Assembly: GCF_011682045.1 (NCBI RefSeq)
Contig: NZ_VVIW01000012.1
Span: forward strand, 124,001 to 188,000
Source of the DNA: Massilia aquatica
GTDB taxonomy: Bacteria; Pseudomonadota; Gammaproteobacteria; Burkholderiales; Burkholderiaceae_D
Reading direction: 5' to 3'
DNA: 64,000 nt
Positions within the stretch are counted from its first letter, which is position 1; every line of letters begins with the position of its first letter. Shown here piece by piece: positions 19,915 through 30,336 of this stretch. The position numbers and the translations under genes were made by a program. The notes under the pieces are model-generated. The model saw only the letters and a program-made list of their open reading frames with translations. It was not told the DNA's origin and made no database searches.

Positions 19915-21900
19915 TCAGTCCTCCTTCGGCGCCGGCGTTTCGGCGCCCGGCTTGTATGGCATGTCGGTGGCCGTGTCGGTCTTGAGTTCTTCCAGCGGCA
20001 GCAGTTCCGCGTCTTCCTTGGGCACCTTGGCGCCGTCCTTGCCGGCCGGGCGCTTGCCGAGCAGGTAGTAGTCGAGCGCCTTGCGCGCGATCGGGGCCGC
20101 CACGGCGGCGCCGAAGCCGGCGTTTTCGACGATCAGCGCCACCGCGATGCGCGGCTTGTCGGCCGGCGCGAAGGTGATGTACAGCGAATTGTCGCGCAGG
20201 CGCTCGTTGACGTTCTTGGCGTTGTACTTTTCGCCGCGGCGCAGGCCCACCGCCTGCGAGGTGCCGGTCTTGCCGGCCGAAACGTAGCCGGCGTTGGCGA
20301 ACACGGTCTTGCCGGTGCCGCGTTCGGATACCCCGACCATGGCGCGCTTGATGAAGTCGATGTTCTCCTGGCGCAGCGGGATGCGCGCGCTTTCCTTCGG
20401 CACCGTCAGGGTGCGCGCGCGCGTGATGCTGTCTTCGACGATCTTGACCAGGTGCGGCTTCATCACCACGCCGTTGTTGGCCAGGGTGGCCACTGCGTGC
20501 GACAGCTGCAGCATGGTGTAGCTGTTGAAGCCCTGGCCGATGGCGATGTTGACGGTGTCGCCGCCGACCCAGGTCTGCATCGGCTTGTTTTTGGCGAAGC
20601 GGTTGCGCTTCCAGTCTTTCGACGGCAGCACCCCGATCTTTTCGTTTTCCAGGTCGATCCCGGTCTTCTGGCCGAAGCCGAACGGCTTCATGAAGTCGTG
20701 GATCATGTCGATGCCAAGGTCGTTGCCGAGCTGGTAGTAATAGGTATTGCACGAGACGATGATCGAATCGGTCAGGCTGACCATGCCGTGCCCGCCCACC
20801 TTGTCATCCCTCCAGGTGTGCCCGCCCAGGGTGAAATAACCGGCGTCCGAGATCGTGTGGTTCTGGGTGCGCTTGCCCAGCTCCAGCGCGGCCAGCGCCA
20901 TGAACGGTTTGAAGGTCGATCCGGGCGGATAGGTGCCTTGCAGCGGGCGGTTCATCAGCGGACGGTCGAGCGAGGTATTGAGTTCGTTCCAGCTCTGCGA
21001 GTCGATGCCGTCGACGAACAGGTTCGGGTCGAACCCGGGGCGCGACACGTAGGCCAGGATGTCGCCGGTCTCCGGTTCGATGGCGACCAGCGCGCCGCGG
21101 TACTCGCCGAAGGCTTCTTCGATGATCTTTTGCAGTTCGATGTCGATCGACAGGATCAGGTTGCTGCCTGCGGTCGCTTCGGTGCGCGACAGGATGCTGA
21201 CCGCGCGCCCGCTGGCGGTGCGGATGATCTTCTGGTAGCCGGTGCGTCCGTGCAGCTGCGCTTCGTAGCTCTTTTCCAGGCCTTCCTTGCCGATATGGTC
21301 GGTGCCGTTGTAATTCGCGCTGTCGGGCCGCTCTTCGAGCTCCTTGGCTTCTTTCTGGTTGATGCGGCCGATGTAGCCGATCACGTGCGAGGCGGTTTCG
21401 CCCAGCGGATACTGGCGGAACAGGCGCGCCTGCACCTCGACGCCGGGAAAGCGGAAGCGCTGGGCGGCGAAACGCGCCACTTCGTCGTCGGTCAGGCGGG
21501 TGCGCAGCGGCACGCTCTCGAAGTTCTTCGACTCGGCCAGCAGCGACTTGAAGCGCTTGCGGTCTTTCGGCTCGATCTCGATCAGGGTGGACAGCTCGTC
21601 GATCACCGAGTCGAGCGTGTTGCGCAGCTTGGACTGGGTGATTTCGAGCGTGTAGGCCGAGTAGTTGCGCGCCAGGACCACGCCCTTGCGGTCGACGATC
21701 AGGCCGCGGTTGGGCACGATCGGCACGATGGCGATGCGGTTGTCTTCGGCTTTTTCGGCAAAGCCGTCGTGCTTGACCACCTGCAAAAACACCAGGCGCG
21801 CAACAAGCGCGCCGAAACAGATGAAGACAAGTGCGACCAGCGCCACCACGCGCAGGCGAAACAGGTGGATTTCGCGGTCGTTATTGGTTAATTCAGTCAT
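19915..21900 (-). CDS. mrdA: Penicillin-binding protein 2
   Basis: A 661-residue class B PBP, the transpeptidase that cross-links peptidoglycan during cell elongation. An N-terminal membrane anchor (about 16-42) precedes the pedestal domain and the transpeptidase domain with the three active-site motifs: STFK (Ser328, Lys331), SCN (383-385) and KTG (544-546). The Cys in SxN is typical of PBP2. The Lys/Glu-rich C-terminal tail is longer than in E. coli. It is encoded between mreD and rodA in the standard order. Confidence 0.96.
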   Translation of the reverse strand: MTELTNNDREIHLFRLRVVALVALVFICFGALVARLVFLQVVKHDGFAEKAEDNRIAIVPIVPNRGLIVDRKGVVLARNYSAYTLEITQSKLRNTLDSVIDELSTLIEIEPKDRKRFKSLLAESKNFESVPLRTRLTDDEVARFAAQRFRFPGVEVQARLFRQYPLGETASHVIGYIGRINQKEAKELEERPDSANYNGTDHIGKEGLEKSYEAQLHGRTGYQKIIRTASGRAVSILSRTEATAGSNLILSIDIELQKIIEEAFGEYRGALVAIEPETGDILAYVSRPGFDPNLFVDGIDSQSWNELNTSLDRPLMNRPLQGTYPPGSTFKPFMALAALELGKRTQNHTISDAGYFTLGGHTWRDDKVGGHGMVSLTDSIIVSCNTYYYQLGNDLGIDMIHDFMKPFGFGQKTGIDLENEKIGVLPSKDWKRNRFAKNKPMQTWVGGDTVNIAIGQGFNSYTMLQLSHAVATLANNGVVMKPHLVKIVEDSITRARTLTVPKESARIPLRQENIDFIKRAMVGVSERGTGKTVFANAGYVSAGKTGTSQAVGLRRGEKYNAKNVNERLRDNSLYITFAPADKPRIAVALIVENAGFGAAVAAPIARKALDYYLLGKRPAGKDGAKVPKEDAELLPLEELKTDTATDMPYKPGAETPAPKED

Positions 21901-21915
21901 GACGCACCCACCCCA

Positions 21916-22428
21916 TCAGATCGGGCGCGTGTGGTCACGGTCGACGGCGCGCCGCTGGGGCGCCAGCAGCATCCAGGTAATCACGGGCCACAGGGCGATG
22001 GCCACCACGCTTTCGATGAAGTACATCCAGCCGGGAAATTTGCCCGACACGATCACCCGCACCACCACCTGGATCGCCTGGGTGGCCAACAGCAGCGGAA
22101 ACACGTGCAGCGCCTGGGTCAGCACCGGGAACCACAGCACGCGCCGGTGGATCATGATGGCGAGGTAGGAGAGCAAGGTATAGGCCAGCGCGTTTTCGCC
22201 GAGCAGGGTCGCTTCGTGCACGTCCATCAGCAGGCCCATGAAAAACGCCACGCCGATGCCGACCTTGCGCGGCTGGTGGATGCCCCAGAAGACCAGCACC
22301 AGCGCCACGAAGTCGGGGGCGCCCATCCAGTGCCCCCAGGGCAGCAGGTTGAGCATGAAGGCGCAGGTCAGGCTGAACGTAATGAACAGCGGGCTGACCG
22401 GCAGCAGGATGTAATGCGGGCGATTCAT
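21916..22428 (-). CDS. mreD: Rod shape-determining protein MreD
   Basis: A 170-residue polytopic membrane protein with about five helices (ILLPVSPLFITFSLTCAFML, FVALVLVFWGI, VGIGVAFFMGLLMDV and others). The GIHQPRKVGIGVAFFMGLLMD segment is typical of MreD. It forms part of the MreBCD elongation complex in the inner membrane. The start at 22428 overlaps the mreC stop (ATGA), so the two are translationally coupled. Longer upstream readings fall inside mreC. Confidence 0.93.
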   Translation of the reverse strand: MNRPHYILLPVSPLFITFSLTCAFMLNLLPWGHWMGAPDFVALVLVFWGIHQPRKVGIGVAFFMGLLMDVHEATLLGENALAYTLLSYLAIMIHRRVLWFPVLTQALHVFPLLLATQAIQVVVRVIVSGKFPGWMYFIESVVAIALWPVITWMLLAPQRRAVDRDHTRPI

Positions 22429-23495
22429 CGGTTGGTATCCTTGGGTGCGGGCGCTGCTGGTGCCGCTGCTGCCGGCGCAGCCGTGGCGGCCGGCGCGCGC
22501 ACTGGCGTGGCAGGCGCCTTGCCGGCGGCGGCCGGCGCCTTGCCGGCGGCGGCGGCGGTAGCGGCGCTGGCAATCGGCACGGCGCCCTCTTTGATCGGGG
22601 CCATTTTTTGCAGGTTCTTCCTGGCTGGCACGGGCGGCTCTTCGGCCGGGCGCTGCGGCACTTCCGGCAGCGTGGTCAGGATCAGCAGATGGCGGTTGCG
22701 GTCGATGCCGGCCAGCGGCTGGCACACCACGCCGCCAAAGGCGCCGGCGCCGCTGTTTTCGACCTTGCTGACCTTGGCCACGGCCAGGCCGGCCGGGTAC
22801 ACGCCGTCCAGGCCCGAGGTGATCAGGACGTCGCCGACCTGGATGTCGGCGTTGGGCGCGACGAAGCGCAGGTCGAGCGTGCCGGACTGGCCGCGCCCGT
22901 AAGCGACGCTGCGCAGGCCGTTGCGCAGCACCTGCACCGGAATGGCCTGCTCGCGGTCGGTCAGCAGCGTGACTTCGGAGGTGAAGGGGAACACGCGCGT
23001 GACCTGGCCGACCACGCCGGCGTTATCGATGACCGGCTGGCCGAGCGCGGCGCCGTGCTGGCTGCCGCGGTCGAGCACGACCTTGCGGGTCGAGCTGTCG
23101 CGCGCGTCGTACAGGATTTCGCCAAGCATGGTCTTGACCGGCACATGCTCGCGCGCGCCCATGAGTTTGCGCAACTGCGCGTTTTCGGCGCTCTGGAGCT
23201 GGGCTTGCTGGAGTTTTTCGGCCACCGCGACCTGCTCGATCTTGAGGTCGCGCACTTCCTGCTTGAGCGAGGAAACGGAAGAGAAATAGCCGCCCATGTT
23301 CGCCAGCGCGTCGCGCGGCATCAGGGCTGCCATCTGCAAGGGATAGAGCACGGTGCCGGCCACCTGGCGCACCGAGGACAACATCTGGACGCGGGCGTCG
23401 ATCATCAGCAAGACGATCGAAATAAACGCAAAAACCGTCACCTTGACCCGGGCTGGGGCGCCTTGCTTGAAGAGTGGCGGAGGACTGTATTCCAT
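22425..23495 (-). CDS. mreC: Rod shape-determining protein MreC
   Basis: A 356-residue bitopic protein with one N-terminal transmembrane helix (about 20-35), a coiled coil (about 65-110, SLKQEVRDLKIEQVAVAEKL) and the periplasmic beta-barrel core (VVLDRGSQHGAALGQPV, GDVLITSGLDGVYPAGLAV). The C-terminal ~75 residues form a low-complexity Ala/Pro tail with a repeated AAGKAPA unit, absent from short MreC proteins. The ATG at 23495 (MEYSPPPLF) is preferred over a TTG nine bases upstream. It links MreB to PBP2 and RodA. Confidence 0.94.
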   Translation of the reverse strand: MEYSPPPLFKQGAPARVKVTVFAFISIVLLMIDARVQMLSSVRQVAGTVLYPLQMAALMPRDALANMGGYFSSVSSLKQEVRDLKIEQVAVAEKLQQAQLQSAENAQLRKLMGAREHVPVKTMLGEILYDARDSSTRKVVLDRGSQHGAALGQPVIDNAGVVGQVTRVFPFTSEVTLLTDREQAIPVQVLRNGLRSVAYGRGQSGTLDLRFVAPNADIQVGDVLITSGLDGVYPAGLAVAKVSKVENSGAGAFGGVVCQPLAGIDRNRHLLILTTLPEVPQRPAEEPPVPARKNLQKMAPIKEGAVPIASAATAAAAGKAPAAAGKAPATPVRAPAATAAPAAAAPAAPAPKDTNR

Positions 23496-23550
23496 GAAAT
23501 CCAATAAGCGGGACGAAAGCTAAGCGCGGCACATCCGGGTGATGCGGCAT

Positions 23551-23623
23551 CAGGGTCAGACCTCCGGCTTGCATGCATTGTTCAACTGGGTCTGTCCCTG
23601 GTATCCCAACGCATTGCAAGCCG
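23551..23623. repeat. REP-like palindromic sequence between mreB and mreC
   Basis: CAGGGTCAGACC (23551-23562) matches in inverted form GGTCTGTCCCTG (23589-23600) with one mismatch. A second, interleaved pair is CGGCTTGCATGC (23565-23576) against GCATTGCAAGCCG (23611-23623). It lies in the 211-bp gap between mreB and mreC, which carries nothing else recognisable. It shares the GGGTCAGA core with the element at 11160. Confidence 0.45.
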
Positions 23624-23706
23624 AAGATCTGAACGGTACGCCGGCCACGCCGGCAGTGCAAGCCGGCACAACGCCGCGCGCGCGAAGCGCAGCGGCCTGC
23701 CCGCTT

Positions 23707-25091
<1,385 letters not shown>

Positions 25092-25394
25092 ATGTCCCTG
25101 ACACTATCAGATGTAAATCGCATTGCCTATCTGTCCAAGCTCGAGATGGACGAGGCCCACGCCGAGACCGCCCTGGTGGAATTGAACGGCATTTTCGCCC
25201 TGGCCGAGCAGATGAAAGACGTCGACACGACCGGCGTGGAGCCGCTCTCGCACCCGCTGGCGGCGATCCTCGGCAAGCTGCCGCTGCGCCTGCGCGACGA
25301 TGTCGTTACCGAGGAAAACGCGCGCGAAGCCTACCAGGCGCCGGCGCCGAAGACCCAGGACGGCTTGTACCTGGTGCCGAAAGTGATCGAATAA
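25092..25394 (+). CDS. gatC: Glu-tRNA(Gln)/Asp-tRNA(Asn) amidotransferase subunit C
   Basis: A 100-residue subunit that stabilises GatA and bridges it to GatB. The conserved N-terminus SDVNRIAYLSKLEMDE and the GVEPLSHPLA motif are present, and the C-terminus is the usual GLYLVPKVIE. Together GatCAB amidates misacylated Glu-tRNA(Gln) and/or Asp-tRNA(Asn). First gene of the gatCAB operon. Confidence 0.96.
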   Translation: MSLTLSDVNRIAYLSKLEMDEAHAETALVELNGIFALAEQMKDVDTTGVEPLSHPLAAILGKLPLRLRDDVVTEENAREAYQAPAPKTQDGLYLVPKVIE

Positions 25395-25457
25395 GGTCGC
25401 CCCGCCCTCCTTACGCGCCCCATCGGGCTACCCGAAATTACGTCACGAGCATCCGCC

Positions 25458-26933
25458 ATGCATACTAAAACCATTCAACAGCTGTCCGCGCTCCTGCACG
25501 CGAAGCAGATTTCAGCCCTTGAGCTGACCACCCACTTCCTGCAACGCGCCAAAGCGAGCGAGCTGAACGCCTTCCTGCAAGTCGATGAAGCCTTGTCGCT
25601 CGAACAAGCCAAGGCCGCCGACCTGCGCCTGGCCTCCGGCAATGCCGGCCCGCTGACCGGCATTCCGATCGCGCACAAGGATATTTTCGTCACCAAGGGC
25701 TGGCGTTCGACCGCCGGCTCGAAGATGCTGTCCAATTATGTCAGCCCGTTCGACGCCACCGTGGTCGACAAATTCAAGCGCGCCGGCATGGTCACCCTGG
25801 GCAAACTCAATTGCGACGAATTCGCCATGGGTTCGTCCAACGAAAACTCGGCCTTCGGCGCCGTGAAAAATCCTTGGGACACCCTGGCCGTGCCGGGTGG
25901 CTCCTCGGGCGGCTCGGCCGCGGCGATCGCTGCGCGCCTGGCGCCGGCCGCCACCGCCACCGACACCGGCGGCTCGATCCGCCAGCCGGCCGCGTTTTGC
26001 GGCGTGACCGGCATCAAGCCGACCTATGGCCGCGTGTCGCGCTTCGGCATGATCGCGTTCGCCTCCTCGCTCGACCAGGGCGGCCCGATCGCCCAGACCG
26101 CCGAAGACTGCGCGATGCTGCTCAATGAAATGGTCGGTTTCGATCCGCGCGACGCCACCAGCCTGACGGCCGAACAGGGCAATGTGCGCGAAGACTTCAC
26201 GCGCGACCTGAAGGCGCCGCTCACAGGTTTACGCATCGGCTTGCCAAAAGAATATTTCGGCGAAGGCCTGGCGGCTGACGTGGAGCAAGCCGTGCGCGCC
26301 GCGCTCGATGAGTTTGTAAAACTGGGCGCGACCCTGGTTGACATTTCGCTGCCGAAAACGTCGCTCTCGATCCCTGTTTACTACGTCATCGCCCCGGCCG
26401 AAGCGTCGTCCAACCTGTCGCGCTTCGACGGCGTGCGCTACGGCCATCGCGCCAGCGAGTACAAGGACCTGGAAGACATGTACCGCAAATCGCGCGCCGA
26501 AGGCTTTGGCCCGGAAGTGCAGCGCCGCATCCTGGTCGGCACGTATGTACTGTGCCACGGCTACTACGACGCCTACTACCTGCAAGCCCAGAAGATCCGG
26601 CGCCTGATCGCCGACGACTTCCAGGCCGCGCTGGGCAACACCTGCGACGTGATCATGGGACCGGTCGCGCCGAGCGTGGCCTGGGACCTGGGCGACAAGA
26701 CCAACGATCCGGTGGCCAACTACCTGGCCGACATCTTTACCCTGTCGACCAGCCTGGCCGGTTTGCCGGGCATGTCGGTGCCGTGCGGCTTCGGCCAGGG
26801 CGAGAAAAACAGCAAGCGCCCGGTGGGCCTGCAAATCATCGGCAATTACTTTGCCGAAGCCAAGCTGCTCAATATTGCCCACCAGTACCAACTGGCGACC
26901 GACTGGCACACCCGCGCGCCGGCCGGCATCTGA
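25458..26933 (+). CDS. gatA: Glu-tRNA(Gln)/Asp-tRNA(Asn) amidotransferase subunit A
   Basis: A 491-residue amidase-signature enzyme that hydrolyses glutamine to supply ammonia to GatB. The Ser-cisSer-Lys triad is visible: Lys74 in PIAHKDIF, the cis-Ser in [11 protein letters not shown] (about 149) and the nucleophile Ser173 in [31 protein letters not shown] follows, as expected for GatA. Its length matches the family. It lies 63 bp after gatC and 57 bp before gatB. Confidence 0.97.
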   Translation: MHTKTIQQLSALLHAKQISALELTTHFLQRAKASELNAFLQVDEALSLEQAKAADLRLASGNAGPLTGIPIAHKDIFVTKGWRSTAGSKMLSNYVSPFDATVVDKFKRAGMVTLGKLNCDEFAMGSSNENSAFGAVKNPWDTLAVPGGSSGGSAAAIAARLAPAATATDTGGSIRQPAAFCGVTGIKPTYGRVSRFGMIAFASSLDQGGPIAQTAEDCAMLLNEMVGFDPRDATSLTAEQGNVREDFTRDLKAPLTGLRIGLPKEYFGEGLAADVEQAVRAALDEFVKLGATLVDISLPKTSLSIPVYYVIAPAEASSNLSRFDGVRYGHRASEYKDLEDMYRKSRAEGFGPEVQRRILVGTYVLCHGYYDAYYLQAQKIRRLIADDFQAALGNTCDVIMGPVAPSVAWDLGDKTNDPVANYLADIFTLSTSLAGLPGMSVPCGFGQGEKNSKRPVGLQIIGNYFAEAKLLNIAHQYQLATDWHTRAPAGI

Positions 26934-26990
26934 TTTTCGCCGGGTGCGCACAAGGTGCGCACCGGCAACCTGACAAGAAAAGAGAACACT

Positions 26991-28451
26991 ATGCAATGGG
27001 AAGTCGTCATCGGTCTTGAGAACCACGTGCAGCTCACGACCAACTCCAAGATTTTCAGCGGCAGTTCGATCCAGTTCGGCGCCGAGCCGAACACCCAGGC
27101 CAGCCCGGTCGACCTGGCGCTGCCGGGCGTATTGCCGGTGATGAACCGCGGTGCGGTGGAACGCGCGATCCGCTTCGGCCTGGCGGTGGACGCCAAGGTC
27201 GCGCATGAATCGGTGTTTGCGCGCAAGAACTACTTTTATCCGGACTTGCCGAAGGGTTACCAGATCAGCCAGTTCGCCGATCCGGTCGTTATCGGCGGCA
27301 AGATCACCTTCGGCTTCGAAAAAGATGGCCAGTTCCAGACCAAGACCGTCAACCTGACGCGCGCCCACCTGGAAGAAGACGCCGGCAAGTCGCTGCACGA
27401 AGACTACGCCGGCATGACCGGCATCGACCTGAACCGCGCCGGTACGCCGCTGCTGGAAATCGTGTCGGAGCCGGAAATGCGCAGCGCGGCCGAAGCGGTG
27501 GCCTACGCCAAGGCGCTGCACACCCTGGTCGTGTGGCTGGGTGTGTGTGATGGCAACATGCAGGAAGGCTCGTTCCGCTGCGACGTCAACGTCTCGGTGC
27601 GTCCGGCTGGCACGACCGAACTGGGCACCCGCTGCGAGATCAAGAACCTGAACTCCTTCCGGTTCATGGAAGAAGCGATTGCGTACGAAGTGCGGCGCCA
27701 GATCGACCTGATCGAAGATGGCGGCAAAGTGCAGCAAGCCACGCGCCTGTGGGATCCTGACAAGAAAGAAACGCGTTTGATGCGCATCAAGGAAGACGCC
27801 CAGGATTACCGCTACTTCCCCGACCCGGACTTGCCGCCGCTGCTCATTTCCGACGAGTGGATCGCGCGCGTCAAGGCCGACATGCCGGAACTGCCGGCGG
27901 CCATGCGCGCCCGCTTTGCCGGCGACTATGGCCTGCCGGAATACGACAGCCTGTTCCTGACCTCGTCGAAAGCAATGGCGTCGTACTTTGAAGCCGTGGT
28001 CGCCAGGACCGGCAAAGAGCAAGCCAAGACCGTAGCCAACTGGCTGATGGGCGACGTGGCGTCGACCCTGAACCGCGAAAACGTCGACATCGCCGATTCG
28101 CCGGTGGAAGCGTCGCAACTGGCAGTGATGATCAAGCGCATCGCCGACGGCACGATTTCCAACAAGTCCGCCAAGGAAGTGTTCGCCGGCATGTGGGATG
28201 CCAAATCGACCGATGAACACATCGCCGACGTGGTCATCAAGGAAAAAGACCTGGTGACCATCTCCGACAGCGGCGCGCTGGAAAAGATCGTCGACGACGT
28301 GCTGGCGGCCAACGCCAAATCGGTCGAGCAATACCGCGCCGGCAAGGAAGCGGCCATCAACGCGCTGATCGGCCAGGCCATGAAGGCGTCCAAAGGCAAG
28401 GCCAACCCGGCCGAGCTGACCGAGATGCTCAAGAAGAAACTGGCAGCGTAA
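26991..28451 (+). CDS. gatB: Glu-tRNA(Gln)/Asp-tRNA(Asn) amidotransferase subunit B
   Basis: A 486-residue kinase/amidotransferase subunit that phosphorylates the tRNA-bound glutamate or aspartate and then amidates it. It begins at [15 protein letters not shown], the conserved GatB N-terminus, with [38 protein letters not shown] and [12 protein letters not shown]. The C-terminal YqeY-like tRNA-binding domain ends the protein. The ATG at 26991, preceded by AGAGAA, is chosen over an in-frame upstream codon. Confidence 0.97.
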   Translation: MQWEVVIGLENHVQLTTNSKIFSGSSIQFGAEPNTQASPVDLALPGVLPVMNRGAVERAIRFGLAVDAKVAHESVFARKNYFYPDLPKGYQISQFADPVVIGGKITFGFEKDGQFQTKTVNLTRAHLEEDAGKSLHEDYAGMTGIDLNRAGTPLLEIVSEPEMRSAAEAVAYAKALHTLVVWLGVCDGNMQEGSFRCDVNVSVRPAGTTELGTRCEIKNLNSFRFMEEAIAYEVRRQIDLIEDGGKVQQATRLWDPDKKETRLMRIKEDAQDYRYFPDPDLPPLLISDEWIARVKADMPELPAAMRARFAGDYGLPEYDSLFLTSSKAMASYFEAVVARTGKEQAKTVANWLMGDVASTLNRENVDIADSPVEASQLAVMIKRIADGTISNKSAKEVFAGMWDAKSTDEHIADVVIKEKDLVTISDSGALEKIVDDVLAANAKSVEQYRAGKEAAINALIGQAMKASKGKANPAELTEMLKKKLAA

Positions 28452-28460
28452 GCAGCCTGA

Positions 28461-28495
28461 CGCCATCTCCGCCAGTGCGTGGGGATGGCGTTGTT
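28461..28495 (+). terminator. Probable rho-independent terminator after gatB
   Basis: CGCCATCTCC (28461-28470) pairs with GGGGATGGCG (28481-28490) with one weak position, giving a stem of about ten pairs, followed by TTGTT. The T tract is short, so termination may be incomplete. Confidence 0.45.
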
Positions 28496-28516
28496 CCCGC
28501 ACTCCCCTCCCCGGCC

Positions 28517-28824
28517 ATGACCATCCATCCGTCCATTGCACGCATCCACGCCAAGCTCGAAGCGCTCAGGCTGGCCGACCCGCAGCTGGCCCTGTTTGGC
28601 GCCGCCACCCACGAGTACCTGCTGGCCCCGGTCAAGACGCCGGCCGAGGTCAGCGAGTTCGAGCGCCATGCCATATCTGGATGGATAACCATTGCTGCGA
28701 TGGCGGCATCCATCCGGACACCGCATTCGGGCAAAGCGGACGCATCGCTTTCCTGGCGTGGTATGAATTGTGGCTCGATACATCGCTGCGGCAAACGGGA
28801 CAAGCAGGGATGACAGACAGATGA
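28517..28824 (+). pseudogene. SMI1/KNR4 (SUKH) family gene with internal deletion and frameshift
   Basis: The first frame from ATG 28517 encodes a typical SUKH N-terminus (HPSIARIHAKLEALRLADPQ, then PVKTPAEVSEFERH) but becomes non-homologous after about 28670. In the -1 frame the sequence from about 28676 reads WMDNHCCDGGIHPDTAFGQS and then FLAWYELWLDTSL, the characteristic SUKH C-terminus, stopping at 28822-28824. The middle third of the domain (roughly 60-100 residues) is missing and the two halves are out of frame, so the gene is broken. Its stop overlaps the start of the next gene (ATGA), an ancestral translational coupling. Confidence 0.8.
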
Positions 28825-29363
28825 TCCTTGCCGTGGACGTGCAATATGACGACGACTGTGGCTATGCCGCAGGGTTGCTGTTCGAGCGCTGGGATGACGT
28901 GGCGCCGGTGGCGGCGGTCAGCAAAAAGCAGCCGGGCGTCGGTGAATATGTTCCCGGGGAATTCTACAAACGCGAATTGCCATGCATCCTCGCGCTGCTC
29001 GATGAACTCGACCAGCTTCCCGAGACCATCGTCATCGACGGCTTCGTGTTTCTCGACGGGCATTCCCAGGCGGGACTGGGCAAGCATCTGTACGATGCGC
29101 TGGGCGGCAAGGCCAAGGTCATCGGCGTGGCAAAAACCGCATATGCCGGCATCAAAGACGACTACAAACTGCTGCGCGGCGACAGCATCAAGGCGCTGTT
29201 CATCACCTGCATCGGGCTGGAACTGGCCGAGGCCAGGGAACACATCGCCGCCATGCACGGGCCGCACCGCATGCCGGTGCTGCTGAAAACGGTGGACCGC
29301 CTCTGCCGCGAGCAGGCACTGGCGGGCGCGGCCGGCATTGCGCAGGATTTACCTCAGAGCTGA
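28821..29363 (+). CDS. Endonuclease V-like protein
   Basis: A 180-residue protein with the endonuclease V core: LAVDVQYD (metal ligand Asp6), VPGEFYKRELPCIL (catalytic Glu in RELP), IVIDGFVFLD (Asp), GLGKHLYDAL, VIGVAKTAY (Lys) and LLRGDS. EndoV cuts near deaminated adenine (inosine) in DNA or RNA. It lacks the first ~35 residues of the 223-residue E. coli Nfi, so it may be a divergent subfamily. The ATG at 28821 is used because homology begins there and it overlaps the stop of the SUKH remnant. All metal ligands appear intact. Confidence 0.75.
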   Translation: MILAVDVQYDDDCGYAAGLLFERWDDVAPVAAVSKKQPGVGEYVPGEFYKRELPCILALLDELDQLPETIVIDGFVFLDGHSQAGLGKHLYDALGGKAKVIGVAKTAYAGIKDDYKLLRGDSIKALFITCIGLELAEAREHIAAMHGPHRMPVLLKTVDRLCREQALAGAAGIAQDLPQS

Positions 29364-29441
29364 ACGCGTTTGAGGGCGCGCAAACAAGCGTTTGGTTTTC
29401 GCGGTCAGACTGGATGATCGCTATCCTGACAATCGCCCATC

Positions 29442-29825
29442 ATGCTTACCATCGCAGATCTTGAAGATCTCGCCCGCTCTCGTCCGCACGAGGCCACCGC
29501 CCTCCTTATCGCACGACAATTCGACAGATCATCCTACCTTAGCGGTTACGCCGTCGAGCTGATCCTGAAAGCACGGATTTGCGTCCATTTGGATTGGAAT
29601 GGATATCCCGATACGCGCAAGGAGTTCGAGAAATATACGTCACTTCGCACTCACCATCTGGAAACACTGCTCGACTTGACCTGTCTTCAAAGAAAAGTCC
29701 GAACTAAATATGATGGCTACTGGTCCAATATTTCTGAGTGGCCGGCAGAGGACCGCTATCGCCCATCAGGTTTTGCCACTGAAAAGATAGCGCGCGCAAA
29801 GGTAGCCTCAGCATCGTTCTTGTGA
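29442..29825 (+). CDS. HEPN-like protein, module 1
   Basis: A 127-residue, mostly helical protein. YLSGYAVELILKARICVHL and the RTHHLETLLDL segment are typical of HEPN-domain proteins, which are RNases or RNA-binding partners in many toxin-antitoxin and defence systems. It is a clear paralogue of the gene at 30337: the YLSGYAVEL core, SPDDRYR versus PAEDRYR, and the A-T-A-L region align. Its C-terminus is a few residues shorter than the paralogue's. It is followed eight bases later by its partner gene. Whether RTHH works as an RNase motif cannot be told from sequence. Confidence 0.65.
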   Translation: MLTIADLEDLARSRPHEATALLIARQFDRSSYLSGYAVELILKARICVHLDWNGYPDTRKEFEKYTSLRTHHLETLLDLTCLQRKVRTKYDGYWSNISEWPAEDRYRPSGFATEKIARAKVASASFL

Positions 29826-29832
29826 GGAATTT

Positions 29833-30288
29833 ATGAGCGAAAAACTGGACGACTTGCTGGACAAACTAGCCATCATCGAAGGCGAAATATCTGCGGAAAA
29901 AGGCAAACTGACTTTTTTTGGGTTGTTTAAACGATCGTCGCCGACTGAATCCTGGATTCTCATCGTGTCGTCAAGTTGGTCAGATGGAGACGGACATCCG
30001 GACGCAATCGACTACATCGTCGGCAAATACTATGCGGTGTGCGACGACTCGGAGCGTGTCCTCATCGCCAGGGTAGCAATCGTCGACACGGATGACGACG
30101 CGCTGGAGGATCTTCTGGAAGCGTACGACGTCGAACACGGCCGTGTGAAAATAAGAAAAAACGCTATGTCGATGAGGAGTTCGAACGCGGCTATATTTTT
30201 ACCTGCAAACGGTGGGAAGTGGCAACGTCGCCGAACTCATGCCGGGATACTGCCAATCAACCTGGTTAAAGACTTTCGCCGCACGTAG
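29833..30288 (+). CDS. HEPN partner protein, module 1 (C-terminus frameshifted)
   Basis: An unrecognised protein of 151 residues in the plain reading. The first ~110 residues (SPTESWILIVSSSWSDGDGH, ERVLIARVAIVDTD, LEDLLEAYDVEHG) align with the partner of module 2 (30729). After codon 30160 the annotated frame loses similarity, whereas the -1 frame continues RYVDEEFERGYIFTCKRWEV to a stop at 30267-30269, matching TYFQHTIDQGYLFTARR of the paralogue. The switch falls exactly on a slippery A AAA AAC heptamer. Either the gene is mutated (pseudogene), the homopolymer is misread, or the full product is made by frameshifting. A good GAGGAA ribosome site precedes the ATG. Confidence 0.65.
   Translation: MSEKLDDLLDKLAIIEGEISAEKGKLTFFGLFKRSSPTESWILIVSSSWSDGDGHPDAIDYIVGKYYAVCDDSERVLIARVAIVDTDDDALEDLLEAYDVEHGRVKIRKNAMSMRSSNAAIFLPANGGKWQRRRTHAGILPINLVKDFRRT
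30156..30162 (+). other. A AAA AAC slippery heptamer at the frame switch
   Basis: In the zero frame the codons read AGA-AAA-AAC, so the heptamer is in the correct phase for -1 tandem slippage. The -1 frame then starts at CGC (30162) and restores homology to the paralogous protein. Six consecutive A residues could equally allow RNA polymerase slippage. No strong downstream stem-loop was recognised by eye. Confidence 0.6.
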
Positions 30289-30336
30289 CATGCAGTACAT
30301 CCCGGCAAATCCCTCACCGCCCACACGGAGCACGAC

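Noticed and set aside
28475-28813. Open frame of 112 codons read as an intact small protein
   Set aside because: Its second half is an out-of-frame reading of the SUKH C-terminus, so it is annotated as a pseudogene instead.
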